DNA of 64,000 nucleotides from an uncultured Marvinbryantia sp. (GTDB lineage: Bacteria; Bacillota; Clostridia; Lachnospirales; Lachnospiraceae): positions 65,671 to 129,670 of the forward strand of contig CAKRON010000001.1 in assembly GCA_934373455.1 (NCBI GenBank), in the 5' to 3' direction. The notes under the pieces were generated by a model. It saw only the letters and a program-made list of their open reading frames with translations. It was not told where the DNA came from and ran no database searches. How positions within the stretch are numbered: the stretch's first letter is position 1; every line of letters starts with the position of its first letter. Of this stretch, positions 34,008-43,366 are shown one piece after another. The position numbers and the translations under genes were made by a program.

Positions 34008-36643
34008 TTATTTTTCCTCATTTTATAAATGACATCCATAATCTGCTTTTTAAATGGGAAACGCATATGGATCAGTTTTATCATAAGCTGATAAGTCAGC
34101 GTACTTTTTAATATCTGATATTCCTTTGCTTCCCTGATCCATACTTCATTCGCAGCCGTAATCTGTCCGGACTGAATTTCCTCATCTGCATTTTCTTTTA
34201 CATATGCTTGATATATAAACTTACGATTATACTGACCGGTCAGGCTCTTGCTTTGTCCTTCTTCCAGTTTAAAGTACAATTCCCGGTATTCTTCTACCAT
34301 CTGTTCAATTGTCTTTAACTGTTGCTTTGTGGCTTTTTCCGTTATATTCTGAAGCATTTCAGGGTGATCTTTCAGTTCATTCACATGATTCTGGAATTCT
34401 CCCACTGCATTTGCAAGAGACACCGTATAGCCACACCGATACTCTTTCATTCGATCTCCCGGTGCTCCGATATCTGTCACTATCGCCGGCCGATTATTTA
34501 CAATTGCCTCTGACAATGTATAGGAATAAGTTTCAGGCCATATGGATACAATTCCGATAATATCTATTTTATGAAGATCTATCAGCATTTTCAAATCTCT
34601 GCTATGGTACGTACCGATTTCTGTGTAATTCTTTTTCTGTATATTATGTAAATCTGCATCACCAATTGTTCCAAAGGTAAACCAGTGTATATCCTCTGCC
34701 CCGGTCCGAATGATATTCTTCACAATCTGACTGCCTTTTGCCACACTTAATCCACCGATAAAAGCAACCCTGAGTTTATATTTTTCTTTCTTTTCTTTCA
34801 GATGGATACTCTTTTCTTCTGTCTGAGAACGATAGATGGTTTCTCCATCACATAAAATCAGTTCTGCACAAATCTTGCCTCTAAAATCTGGATCATCCGG
34901 CAGCATACATTCTATTCGGGCTACAATTCCTTTCGTATAATCAATACTGGAAAGATTCACAGGGATATAGCTCTCTTTTCCTGCTTCATTTACGGTTCTC
35001 AGATAAAATACTTCTGTCAGAGGATTCATCTGATACGCATTGACCCAGCCCTTCAGCAGATAATTTGATCCATGTTCTTCTATTTTGTCTATGTCAAATG
35101 TAAATTCTTCCCTTTGCTCCCTTGGAAATGTACCATCAACAGATATCTGCGGAGCATTATCCATACCATGCTCTATGACTGTATATTTTTCTTCAAACTC
35201 CGGATATATTTCCATATAATGTTCTTTTGCATTTTCTGATGGGAAAACCACTTTACTGCAAGTATCCAAAATCTTACGTATTCTTATTCTCCACATCGTA
35301 AGATAATCTACTGTCTCAATCAATCCTGCCGTATCCCGCAGACATTTCTTACACTGCTTCGTATCCTCTTTGCAGCATGCTTTTCCGTCTTTCGACAAAA
35401 GTCTTACGGTCGGACAGATATAATAAAAATCATGACAGGTCAATACCAGCGGTATATTCTTTTCTTTCGCAAGCGTAAAGATATCAAAAGAAAGTCCGAT
35501 GATATGATGCACATGAACCACATCTATCGCAAATGCCTCCAGAATCGTATCCAGAACCCTGCGGATCTCTCTGTTAGAATCCAGCATAATATCATCTGCT
35601 TTTCCTACATAAAAAGCAAATTCATATTCTTTCCCATCACAATATATCGTCAGGCATAATGTTTCCACATTTCTTGCAAGAACAAATACATTATTCTCCT
35701 TACTTAGCCCATCTTTTAAATCTCTGACATGAAACTGTGTTCCACCGATATTATCATTTCTTCCAACCTTAAAGTCCGAATGTAACATATAAAGAATATT
35801 CTTTTTTCCATTGGATAACTTAAAAAACAGATCTACATTATCGCAAATATATTTATTAGGATTGTCTCTGCAATAGACTGCATTATTGTGCATCTGAATC
35901 GGATATCTGTCTTCCAGTATTCTTTCATGCTGTTGAATCAGTTTTTCTTTTTCTTTGGATATAAATGATTTGGTTCCGCTATGGTAAATATATACATTGT
36001 CACACATTGCATGGATATACCCGGCTTGTTCTGCCCGGTTACAGAAATCATTTTCTTCTCCATATCCTCGCTGGAAAGTCTCTGAATCAAATCCACCGAT
36101 TTTTTCAATGACTTCTCTTTTTACCAACATACAAAATCCATGTGCCACTGTAATTCTTGGATAGTCACAGAAACTGACACGCTCCACCACTTCTGCTGCC
36201 TGATCGATGGTCAGGTAATCCGGCAGGCGGTTTTCCTCACAGAATACCGGTACCGAACATAACGTCGCATTATTGGATAACGGCGTTACTGTTCCTATTG
36301 TCTCTGAACTATATGCGCACTTCAGCATATTTTCTAACCAGTTCTTTGTAACCACTGTATCCGAATTCAGCAATAACACATCATTCTCCGATGACTGACT
36401 CATACCCAGGTTGATATTCGCCGAAAATCCCTGATTCTTTTCATTATGAAACACAAGAATATGTTCTGACTTCTGTTCCTCCAGGTAAGGATAAATTCTT
36501 TCATCCGGACTGTTATCATTAATCAGGATCAGTCTGTGCACAGATAAATCCGTGTTTTTTTTCAAACTTTCCACGCATATCTGTAAATCTTCAAATGCAT
36601 TATAAATTGGTATCACAATATCCACATGTTTATTTCTTTTCAT
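34004..36643 (-). CDS. Bifunctional glycosyltransferase (GT2 plus GT4)
   Basis: Starting at ATG 36643 (AGGA 6 nt upstream) gives 879 residues; a longer reading from 36682 has no good binding site. Residues about 5-250 are a GT2 domain (VDIVIPIYNAFEDLQICVESL, NEKNQGFSANINLGM, LLLNSDTVV). From about 280 a GT4 domain follows (HSDFKVGRNDNIGGTQFHV, then the late SIWPETYSYTLSEAIVNNRPAIV segment). The order fits an enzyme that adds two sugars in turn to a lipid-linked chain. It overlaps both neighbours, so expression is tightly coupled. Confidence 0.88.
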   Translation of the reverse strand: MKRNKHVDIVIPIYNAFEDLQICVESLKKNTDLSVHRLILINDNSPDERIYPYLEEQKSEHILVFHNEKNQGFSANINLGMSQSSENDVLLLNSDTVVTKNWLENMLKCAYSSETIGTVTPLSNNATLCSVPVFCEENRLPDYLTIDQAAEVVERVSFCDYPRITVAHGFCMLVKREVIEKIGGFDSETFQRGYGEENDFCNRAEQAGYIHAMCDNVYIYHSGTKSFISKEKEKLIQQHERILEDRYPIQMHNNAVYCRDNPNKYICDNVDLFFKLSNGKKNILYMLHSDFKVGRNDNIGGTQFHVRDLKDGLSKENNVFVLARNVETLCLTIYCDGKEYEFAFYVGKADDIMLDSNREIRRVLDTILEAFAIDVVHVHHIIGLSFDIFTLAKEKNIPLVLTCHDFYYICPTVRLLSKDGKACCKEDTKQCKKCLRDTAGLIETVDYLTMWRIRIRKILDTCSKVVFPSENAKEHYMEIYPEFEEKYTVIEHGMDNAPQISVDGTFPREQREEFTFDIDKIEEHGSNYLLKGWVNAYQMNPLTEVFYLRTVNEAGKESYIPVNLSSIDYTKGIVARIECMLPDDPDFRGKICAELILCDGETIYRSQTEEKSIHLKEKKEKYKLRVAFIGGLSVAKGSQIVKNIIRTGAEDIHWFTFGTIGDADLHNIQKKNYTEIGTYHSRDLKMLIDLHKIDIIGIVSIWPETYSYTLSEAIVNNRPAIVTDIGAPGDRMKEYRCGYTVSLANAVGEFQNHVNELKDHPEMLQNITEKATKQQLKTIEQMVEEYRELYFKLEEGQSKSLTGQYNRKFIYQAYVKENADEEIQSGQITAANEVWIREAKEYQILKSTLTYQLMIKLIHMRFPFKKQIMDVIYKMRKNK

Positions 36644-38033
36644 ACTCTTCCTCATAACATATATCCACAATCTTCTTTCCATGTTTTTCCATGGAAAATT
36701 CTAATTCTGCCTTACATATATTATCATTCCATCTTTCCAGAATGCTCTTATTCACAGACAGTTCTCTTAAACACTTCTTTATTTCCGACCGAAGATCCCC
36801 ATGTAAGATTTTTCCCATCTCCTCTTTTCCTTCCAGAAGGATCCGTGCTCCTACATGTTCAGATACAATCACCGGCACACCATAACTGAGAGCCTCCATA
36901 ACCACCAGTCCAAAGGTCTCTTTCCATATACTTGGCACCAGAATTACATCATTTTCATTCATCACGTTTTCCATTTCCGAATCAGAATAAGGCTGATTCT
37001 GCTGCCAGAATTCTTCCTTTGACGATACCGTTCCAAAATATGTATTTAATATCATATCACAGCCTTCCTGATACAATTCTCTGACGCTGTCATAAAGTAT
37101 CGAAAAACCTTTAAAGACATTATTGCCACCAAGGAATCCGATCTGAAGCGTTGATCCGTAATTTCTTTTCCGTCTTCGGTCTGTGCAGCTGCTGTTTGTA
37201 ATCGGAATAACACAATGCTTCACGTCTCCGATTCTTTTCATAAATTCTATTTTTGAAATCTCACTGTTAAAATGATAAAAATCTATTTTTTCAAAAATAT
37301 TTTTATAATGTCTTTCCAATTTCTGATACTTCGGTATTTCAGTGTATACCACGTCTTTTGACTGTGTATCAGATACCGATTGAACGGATTCTGTCTCCCG
37401 TTTCAAGATAACCCGGGCCTTGAACTGCGTCAGAAGATCCAATATCCTTTTTCCGGCTGTTGTTTGCAATATACGCTGCACGACAGCTGCCTGATCCAGT
37501 ATCAGATGGGTCGTAGAAAAAGCATTCCTGCAGCATACACTGCATTTTCCCCAGTCTTTTTCTGTACAGTTCTGTTCTTCTTTCATTAATGTCATAACCG
37601 GACAAAGTCCAAAATAATCATGAGAAGTATAAACTATACGAATCTTCAGCTGTTTTGCAGCCCGAAAGAAGCTTTCATGTATCCCCATCAGACTGTGTAC
37701 ATGAATCACATCCGGCTTCACATTCTTCAGAAATTTTATATAAACCTGAAAGCCCGCTTCACTCATATACCACTCAAAATCTTTGATTCCGCTTCCCAGT
37801 GGTATCGGGAGAGGATTTTGAATCCTGTAACAATCGGTTCTCTGATGCGATGCTTCTTTTTTTATTTTAATATGACTGCTGTTTCTTTTATAAATAGAAC
37901 CAGGATAGAGAAGCGATACTTTATATCCCATATTCTCTTCTGCTTCTATCAGATCCAGTGCATATTTTATCATTCCCCCACCCCGGTAAGGAGGTATCCC
38001 ATATAGATAGTGCAATATATGCATTTTACTCAT
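36630..38033 (-). CDS. Glycosyltransferase family 4 protein
   Basis: A 467-residue GT-B enzyme. It begins with HYLYGIPPYRGGGMIKYALDL, the glycine-rich acceptor-side loop of GT4 enzymes, and has IGFLGGNNVFKGFSIL and the donor-site VPSIWKETFGLVVMEALSYGVPVIVSE with its EX7E glutamates. It overlaps the ABC ATPase gene by 8 nt and the next gene by 14 nt. It is a likely chain-building transferase of the polymer. Sugar unknown. Confidence 0.9.
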   Translation of the reverse strand: MSKMHILHYLYGIPPYRGGGMIKYALDLIEAEENMGYKVSLLYPGSIYKRNSSHIKIKKEASHQRTDCYRIQNPLPIPLGSGIKDFEWYMSEAGFQVYIKFLKNVKPDVIHVHSLMGIHESFFRAAKQLKIRIVYTSHDYFGLCPVMTLMKEEQNCTEKDWGKCSVCCRNAFSTTHLILDQAAVVQRILQTTAGKRILDLLTQFKARVILKRETESVQSVSDTQSKDVVYTEIPKYQKLERHYKNIFEKIDFYHFNSEISKIEFMKRIGDVKHCVIPITNSSCTDRRRKRNYGSTLQIGFLGGNNVFKGFSILYDSVRELYQEGCDMILNTYFGTVSSKEEFWQQNQPYSDSEMENVMNENDVILVPSIWKETFGLVVMEALSYGVPVIVSEHVGARILLEGKEEMGKILHGDLRSEIKKCLRELSVNKSILERWNDNICKAELEFSMEKHGKKIVDICYEEEYEKK

Positions 38034-39333
38034 TTACCTTCCACGATACATCCACGTTCACAACACCATATATATCTCTCTGCTGATCGTCTTCTACGTG
38101 CACTTCAATCAGATCAAACAGTCCATCATACATATAATCTTCTGCAATATTAATCAGTTTTACATCCAGATAATAGTCTCCCTGACAAAGATGCGTCTGA
38201 TCTATCGTGCAGACTGCTTTTCTTAGTTTCATTTCTTTTGTTTTTATTTTCGTTCCAAAGCAGAGTACCCCATCTTTCCGGATTAACTCAACTACCATTT
38301 GAATCGGTACTTCCGGATATTCCCGGTCACATTCTATCTCTATTTTCATCACATCCTGAGATGAAAATGTCTGAGCCGGTTCATCTTTTTCATTCATCAG
38401 ATGAACTTTTGTTAATTTGATCTCTCCTCTGCCCTCTCTTCTGGCTTCCGGTGCACACTGAGGCGTCACATCCCGGCAGCTCTCATTACGTTTCTGACGC
38501 TGTATTTCTTTAAGCTCCTGATTCTCCCCACCGTCTGTCAGGCCAGCTTCATTTTGAAGAGCCATGCGCTTTTCCAGAGCCATTCGTTCCAGTCGTTCTG
38601 TCTCCAGTGCATTCAGATACTCTTCGCAGATCTTTCTGGCAGGTCCGTCTTTTTTGATAATTCCATTATCAATCCAGATTGCCCGATCGCACAATTCTTC
38701 TACTTGTCCAAGGGCGTGAGATACAATCACAATCGTAACGCCCTCACTTTTCAGATCTTTTAATTTATTAAAGCATTTTTTCTGAAATGCCATATCTCCT
38801 ACTGCAAGGATTTCATCAATCAGCAGAATATCCGCATTTACATTAATGGCAACAGAAAATGCCAGACGCATATACATTCCTGATGAATATGTCCGAACCG
38901 GATTATCAATAAACTCTTCCAGTTCTGAAAATCGGATAATATCATTTAAACGTTTATCTACTTCTTTTGCCTTAATTCCAAATATCGAGGCATTGATATA
39001 AATATTTTCTCTTCCGCTCATGTCCGGATGAAATCCGGCACCAAGCTCAATCAGGCTGCAGACACGTCCCTCTATGTCTATCGTTCCACTATTCGGACGT
39101 AAAATGCGAGTCAGTAATTTTAACGTTGTGCTCTTACCGCATCCATTTTTTCCAATCAGCCCGACAGACTCTCCTTTTTTTACCGCAAAACTAATTCCTT
39201 TCAATACTTCTCTGGTCTCGTATTTATTTCTGTTCCAATGAACAATACGTTCCCTCAGCATGTGACCTTTGTCTTTATATACTTTAAAATGTTTATGTAT
39301 ATCACATACTTCTATTGCATTTTCAGTACCCAT
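38026..39333 (-). CDS. wzt: Polysaccharide ABC exporter ATPase with C-terminal Wzt-type domain
   Basis: The 435-residue protein has an ATPase domain (Walker A GLIGKNGCGKSTT, signature YSSGMYMRLAF, Walker B ILLIDEILAVGD) and a C-terminal beta-sandwich from about 300 that resembles the Wzt carbohydrate-binding domain. In Wzm/Wzt systems that domain recognises the finished chain end before export. A linker of about 60 residues joins the two. It overlaps the permease gene by one base. The domain implies export of a capped or otherwise modified glycan. Confidence 0.92.
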   Translation of the reverse strand: MGTENAIEVCDIHKHFKVYKDKGHMLRERIVHWNRNKYETREVLKGISFAVKKGESVGLIGKNGCGKSTTLKLLTRILRPNSGTIDIEGRVCSLIELGAGFHPDMSGRENIYINASIFGIKAKEVDKRLNDIIRFSELEEFIDNPVRTYSSGMYMRLAFSVAINVNADILLIDEILAVGDMAFQKKCFNKLKDLKSEGVTIVIVSHALGQVEELCDRAIWIDNGIIKKDGPARKICEEYLNALETERLERMALEKRMALQNEAGLTDGGENQELKEIQRQKRNESCRDVTPQCAPEARREGRGEIKLTKVHLMNEKDEPAQTFSSQDVMKIEIECDREYPEVPIQMVVELIRKDGVLCFGTKIKTKEMKLRKAVCTIDQTHLCQGDYYLDVKLINIAEDYMYDGLFDLIEVHVEDDQQRDIYGVVNVDVSWKVNE

Positions 39334-40109
39334 TATAATTCCTCCGCAAAGTCACCTTCCAGCTTCATAAAAATCACTTCTCCGATCAACAGCAGAACCA
39401 TTCCTTCTGCCAGACTTCCAAACATGGTAAGCATGGTCGGCATCTGGTGATAATACAATATATTGTGATAGGAACTGACTATCAGTGTCATAGGATTCAA
39501 TAATAAAATTTTGCAGATGACATCCGGAAGCGTATCAAATGCATACATAATCGGTGTTGCCCAGATCCACGCCATTAAAAGCACTCCTACGATATATTCC
39601 ATATCTCTTAAATATACCGTTACACTGGCAAAAAACAATGCGAATCCAAGTGCAATAATATATTCTGTCAGCCATACCACCGGAAGCAGTAACACATGAA
39701 CACTGATTCCTGTACCAGATATGATAATAAATAAAAAAACAGGAATAAATCCCAGCAGCATATTTACAAATTTCGCTGTAACAGAGGCAATCGTCAGGAT
39801 TTCCCTCGGGAAGTAAATCTTCTTTGTCATATCTGAATTGGCAATGATACTTCCTGCTCCCTGACTTAAGGATTCTGCAAAGAAATTCCACGGAATGATA
39901 CCTATCATAAGATAAATATAGTAATTCTCTATGCTGTTTGGAAAAATAAAAGTAAATACTATGGTATAGATCACAATCTGAAAAAAGGGATTTAAAAATG
40001 TCCACAACATTCCAAGGACAGATTTCTGATATCGTCCACGCAATTCTCTTTTTACAAGACTATAGATCATATCCCTGTAATCCCATATGTCTTTTAGTTT
40101 ACTTTTCAT
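39333..40109 (-). CDS. wzm: Polysaccharide ABC exporter permease
   Basis: ATG 40109 follows AAAGGAG by 6 nt and gives a 258-residue permease; a start at 40154 is open but has no binding site. Six hydrophobic segments and the LVKRELRGRYQKSVLGMLWTF coupling region are typical of ABC-2 polysaccharide permeases, which move undecaprenyl-linked glycan across the membrane. It leads a closely packed minus-strand unit that continues with its ATPase, three glycosyltransferase genes, the LTA-synthase-like gene and the TagF-like gene. Confidence 0.92.
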   Translation of the reverse strand: MKSKLKDIWDYRDMIYSLVKRELRGRYQKSVLGMLWTFLNPFFQIVIYTIVFTFIFPNSIENYYIYLMIGIIPWNFFAESLSQGAGSIIANSDMTKKIYFPREILTIASVTAKFVNMLLGFIPVFLFIIISGTGISVHVLLLPVVWLTEYIIALGFALFFASVTVYLRDMEYIVGVLLMAWIWATPIMYAFDTLPDVICKILLLNPMTLIVSSYHNILYYHQMPTMLTMFGSLAEGMVLLLIGEVIFMKLEGDFAEEL

Positions 40110-40144
40110 TTCTTCTCCTTTTCTTCTGATTTCAGATAAAGTAG

Positions 40145-40173
40145 ATATTATCATACGATATTATGAAACGCAA
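40145..40173 (-). promoter_or_regulatory. Candidate promoter of the wzm-led polysaccharide operon
   Basis: On the minus strand TTGCGT (40173-40168) and TAATAT (40150-40145) are 17 bp apart, with the ATG about 36 bp downstream of the -10. The match is moderate. It faces a plus-strand promoter for the GT8 gene in the same 184-bp gap. Confidence 0.45.
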
Positions 40174-40229
40174 GTTTCCCGATTATTCTTATAAAATCTG
40201 GCTTTTTTTATGTCATATATTGTTTTTAT

Positions 40230-40258
40230 TTTACTTATATCCAATATTACTTTATAAT
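40230..40258 (+). promoter_or_regulatory. Candidate promoter of the plus-strand GT8-GT2 pair
   Basis: TATAAT at 40253-40258 is a consensus -10, and TTTACT at 40230-40235 lies 17 bp upstream as a 4-of-6 -35. The ATG of the GT8 gene is 35 bp further on, with AAAGGA in place. The pair is divergent from the wzm promoter. Confidence 0.5.
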
Positions 40259-40293
40259 ATTCTTTAATTTAACAACAGTCAAAGGACATTCAT

Positions 40294-41271
40294 ATGAACA
40301 TCGTATATATTGCTACCGATTCCTACACATCTTTGCTTGGAATCTCTATGTTATCTCTTTTTGAGAATAATCAGGCACTACAGGAACTGAACATTTTTGT
40401 TCTTTCTCCTGATCTGAGTACCGATAACCTGAACATTTTACAGACGCTTGCAGAACGGTATCACAGACCACTTACTCTCTGTGATATTTCAGATTTTAAA
40501 GATCACTTTCCTTTTGCATTCCGCACGTCCGGTTTTCATAACATTGTGCTGGCACGTCTGGTTCTCACCCATTATCTGCCGGCAAACCTGCAGTCCGTTC
40601 TTTATCTGGACTGTGATGTCATCGTAAATGGATCCTTAGCAGAATTGGAACAGACAAAGCTTGACGGCTATGCTTTTGCTGCCGTTCCGGAACTATGCAT
40701 GCCGGATGCCCAGAAAAAGGCCATCGGTCTGGAAAAATCAGACATTTACTATAATGCAGGCATCATGATGATCAATCTGAATTACTGGCGTAGCACTCAT
40801 TTGGACCGTCAGTTTATTGACTACTATGCCTCTGTAAACGGTCAGCTTTTATACTCTGACCAGGATATTGTGAATCATTGCTGCAAGGGTCATATTTTAA
40901 CACTTTCTCATAAGTATAATCTGGCACCTGTACTGCATTATTTTCCGCGCTTTTTTATAAAGACCTATCAGTCGGCCTACTACTGCCGCAGTCGCAAAGA
41001 TTACCAGGATATTCTCAAATATCCTGTCATGATCCATTATCTCGGAGATGAGCGGCCCTGGATACGCGGAAATTTCAATCCGTACCGAAAAGTATTCGAA
41101 CAATATAAAAAAATGTCTCCATGGAAAGACGAACCACTTATTACTGGAAGAGAGCTCTATCTTTTCTGTTATCACATACTGAACTGTATTACCAGAATCT
41201 GCCCATGGTTTCGAAAAGCGTTTACCAAATGGATTGGCATTCGCTACTATACTATCATAAATAAAAAATAG
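40294..41271 (+). CDS. Glycosyltransferase family 8 protein
   Basis: The 325-residue protein begins MNIVYIATDSYTSLLGISML and has the GT8 metal-binding motif LYLDCDVIVNGSL, IYYNAGIMMINLNYWR and the DQDIVN segment. GT8 enzymes are retaining glucosyl- or galactosyltransferases using UDP-sugars (the LgtC/glycogenin fold). It is transcribed opposite to the surrounding operons, together with the GT2 gene 11 nt downstream. AAAGGA lies 7 nt before the ATG. Confidence 0.92.
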   Translation: MNIVYIATDSYTSLLGISMLSLFENNQALQELNIFVLSPDLSTDNLNILQTLAERYHRPLTLCDISDFKDHFPFAFRTSGFHNIVLARLVLTHYLPANLQSVLYLDCDVIVNGSLAELEQTKLDGYAFAAVPELCMPDAQKKAIGLEKSDIYYNAGIMMINLNYWRSTHLDRQFIDYYASVNGQLLYSDQDIVNHCCKGHILTLSHKYNLAPVLHYFPRFFIKTYQSAYYCRSRKDYQDILKYPVMIHYLGDERPWIRGNFNPYRKVFEQYKKMSPWKDEPLITGRELYLFCYHILNCITRICPWFRKAFTKWIGIRYYTIINKK

Positions 41272-41282
41272 GACGACCTGAT

Positions 41283-42221
41283 ATGAAACATTTACCTGAA
41301 ATCAATATTTTACTATCTGCTTATAATGGCGAAGCCTATCTGGAAGAACAGCTGGACAGTATCTTCCATCAGACTTTCCAGAATTTCACTTTATATATAC
41401 GTGATGATGCTTCCACAGATGGCACAGTACCTCTGTTAAAGTCCTACCTGGAAAAACATCCGGATTACGCCGCCAAAACCATACTTTTATCTGAAGATAC
41501 CCCAAAGAATCTGGGGTACATGGGAAGTTTCTGGACGCTCCTTGCGAATTCGAAACCGGCTGATTATTATGCTTTTTGCGATCAGGATGATGTCTGGCTT
41601 CCGGATAAACTTGCCGCCGGAATCCAATATCTGAATAAAGAAGATTTCTCTATCCCTCTTCTTTATTTCTCTGGTTTCCATTACTGTGATCAGAATTTAA
41701 ATATTCTCCATGATGCACCCCGGATATCTCTTCCGGTCACTTTTCGGGATGTACTTTTTTATACTCCCGCATTTGGATTTTCCATTATTATAAATCAAAC
41801 TCTACGAGAATTGGCTTTAAAATCTTCTGATCTTTCCGGGCTTCCCCATGACGGATGGGTGCAGAAAATTGCCGCAGCATTTGGAAAAATACTTTATAAT
41901 CCTGACTGCATGGCACTTTACCGCCGCCATGACAGTGCCATCACCTCCAGTAATGCCAGATTATTCTCTGCCATTGTATATTGGATAAAAAATGATCTGT
42001 TTGGCAGTACCATGAAAGATACTCATTTTGTATTAAATCGTTTTATGCAGGAATATGGTTCTTCACTTTCTTCCGGCGACAGAGAACTTCTTGCTCTGTA
42101 TACCGGCAGCAACCTCTCCGTCTGTGACTGGTTTCGACGTTTTTCTTATAAAAAAAGACTCCGCCCATCTACAGGCGGAGACCTTGCATTACGCATTTGT
42201 TTTTTCTTTTGCCGATATTAA
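41283..42221 (+). CDS. Glycosyltransferase family 2 protein, rhamnosyltransferase-like
   Basis: The 312-residue GT2 enzyme has INILLSAYNGEAYLEEQLDSI, DDASTDGT and YAFCDQDDVWLPDKL, a pattern shared with alpha-L-rhamnosyltransferases (RgpB/WbbL-like). The dTDP-rhamnose genes further along support rhamnose as donor, but this is inference. The last 25 residues are encoded across a CTCCGCC...GGCGGAG hairpin (42159-42180) and look unlike the family. The original gene may have ended earlier and been extended by mutation. Confidence 0.85.
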   Translation: MKHLPEINILLSAYNGEAYLEEQLDSIFHQTFQNFTLYIRDDASTDGTVPLLKSYLEKHPDYAAKTILLSEDTPKNLGYMGSFWTLLANSKPADYYAFCDQDDVWLPDKLAAGIQYLNKEDFSIPLLYFSGFHYCDQNLNILHDAPRISLPVTFRDVLFYTPAFGFSIIINQTLRELALKSSDLSGLPHDGWVQKIAAAFGKILYNPDCMALYRRHDSAITSSNARLFSAIVYWIKNDLFGSTMKDTHFVLNRFMQEYGSSLSSGDRELLALYTGSNLSVCDWFRRFSYKKRLRPSTGGDLALRICFFFCRY

Positions 42222-42232
42222 CTTCAGATCTC

Positions 42233-42264
42233 AACCGTCATGTATCTTCCTCATGACGGTTTTT
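42233..42264 (+). terminator. Terminator of the GT8-GT2 pair
   Basis: AACCGTCATG (42233-42242) pairs with CATGACGGTT (42252-42261) and runs into a T tract. It overlaps the last codons of the convergent DUF2304 gene, so the stop of that gene lies in the stem. Confidence 0.75.
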
Positions 42265-42630
42265 CTCTTTTTCTTCCAGACTTTTCTTTATCATCTCTTC
42301 TTTTTCATGACTGCGCAGTGCAATCTCTGATGACAATATCGTAATTTTTTCCTCAAGCTGGGAAACTATCACAGATAATGTAAATACTTTCTCAAACAGT
42401 ATGATAATCATCAGGAAAAATACAAAATTGGCCGGTGTAACAATTCCTACCAAGCCTGCCAGTTTGTATGCAATTTCCGGAAATAATCCCAGGACAAACA
42501 AAACTCCGGCAAAAAAGATCCAGAAAATCGTATCTTCCATCTTCACTTTCAATCTGCGGATTTTGTATAAAATCCATGTCACTGTAGCCACTGACGCCAA
42601 CAATAACACGACTCTTAATGTAACAGGCAT
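42238..42630 (-). CDS. DUF2304 domain-containing membrane protein
   Basis: A 130-residue protein with three hydrophobic helices and a charged C-terminal coiled tail (KEEMIKKSLEEKEKNRHEEDT). DUF2304 proteins are typically encoded next to polyprenyl-phosphate GT2 enzymes and are thought to help present or flip the lipid-linked sugar. Here it follows exactly such a GT2 by one base. A helper role for that enzyme is the family-based guess. Confidence 0.82.
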   Translation of the reverse strand: MPVTLRVVLLLASVATVTWILYKIRRLKVKMEDTIFWIFFAGVLFVLGLFPEIAYKLAGLVGIVTPANFVFFLMIIILFEKVFTLSVIVSQLEEKITILSSEIALRSHEKEEMIKKSLEEKEKNRHEEDT

Positions 42631-42631
42631 A

Positions 42632-43366
42632 CTATTCCTCCTTTCCCCGTCTTCTTACCCACTGGAATAAAAATATGGAGAACATCATCTTCATCATATA
42701 CCAGATGGAATTCTTAAAATCAAGATAGCTGCTTCCGGAAAGCCTTTCATGCATCTCCACCTGCACTTCTTCGATCTTAACTCCACAGTTCAATAAATAA
42801 GCCAGTGTATCCGGTTCCGGACTATAATGCATATCATATCCAAAGCGCTTGATCATCTTTTTATTAAAAAGACGCATCCCAGAAGTAACATCTCCTATAT
42901 ACTTTCCTTTTGTTGTCACATAAATCGCCCATGTAATCAACTGGCTTCCTATCATTCTGGAAACAAAAGGCTTTTTTTCTGTCTTAAACCGTGATCCGAT
43001 GACAATATCGGCTCCGGTTTCTTCCATGCATTCCTTCATTTTCTCTATGTACATAGGATCATGCTGTCCATCCCCGTCCAATTGCAAAACATAGTCATAT
43101 CCATAATAATTGGCATATCGCATACCACTTTTAATCGCACCTGAAAGACCTTCATTAATTGGGAGATCCAGTAAATTAAATCCTCTCCTCGCACATACTT
43201 TTCTGGTATCATCGGTAGATCCATCATTAATGACAACATAATCATACTGTGGATAATTCTCTATCAGGTTGTCAACGACATATTCTATATTGTTTGCTTC
43301 GTTATAGGCGGGAATAATAATTAATATCTTCAAGTTCTTCTCCTCTGCCATTTTATTATTTCTCAT
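42632..43366 (-). CDS. Glycosyltransferase family 2, polyprenyl-phosphate sugar synthase-like
   Basis: The protein has about 244 residues from ATG 43366; other starts are TTG 43381 and ATG 43351, and none has ideal binding-site spacing. LIIIPAYNEANNIEYVVDNL, VINDGSTDDT, LQLDGDGQHDP and GSRF are hallmarks of the DPM1/GtrB type that makes polyprenyl-phosphate mannose or glucose. There are no C-terminal helices; the small DUF2304 protein behind it may serve instead. A lipid-linked single sugar for outside modification of the glycan is likely. Confidence 0.85.
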   Translation of the reverse strand: MRNNKMAEEKNLKILIIIPAYNEANNIEYVVDNLIENYPQYDYVVINDGSTDDTRKVCARRGFNLLDLPINEGLSGAIKSGMRYANYYGYDYVLQLDGDGQHDPMYIEKMKECMEETGADIVIGSRFKTEKKPFVSRMIGSQLITWAIYVTTKGKYIGDVTSGMRLFNKKMIKRFGYDMHYSPEPDTLAYLLNCGVKIEEVQVEMHERLSGSSYLDFKNSIWYMMKMMFSIFLFQWVRRRGKEE

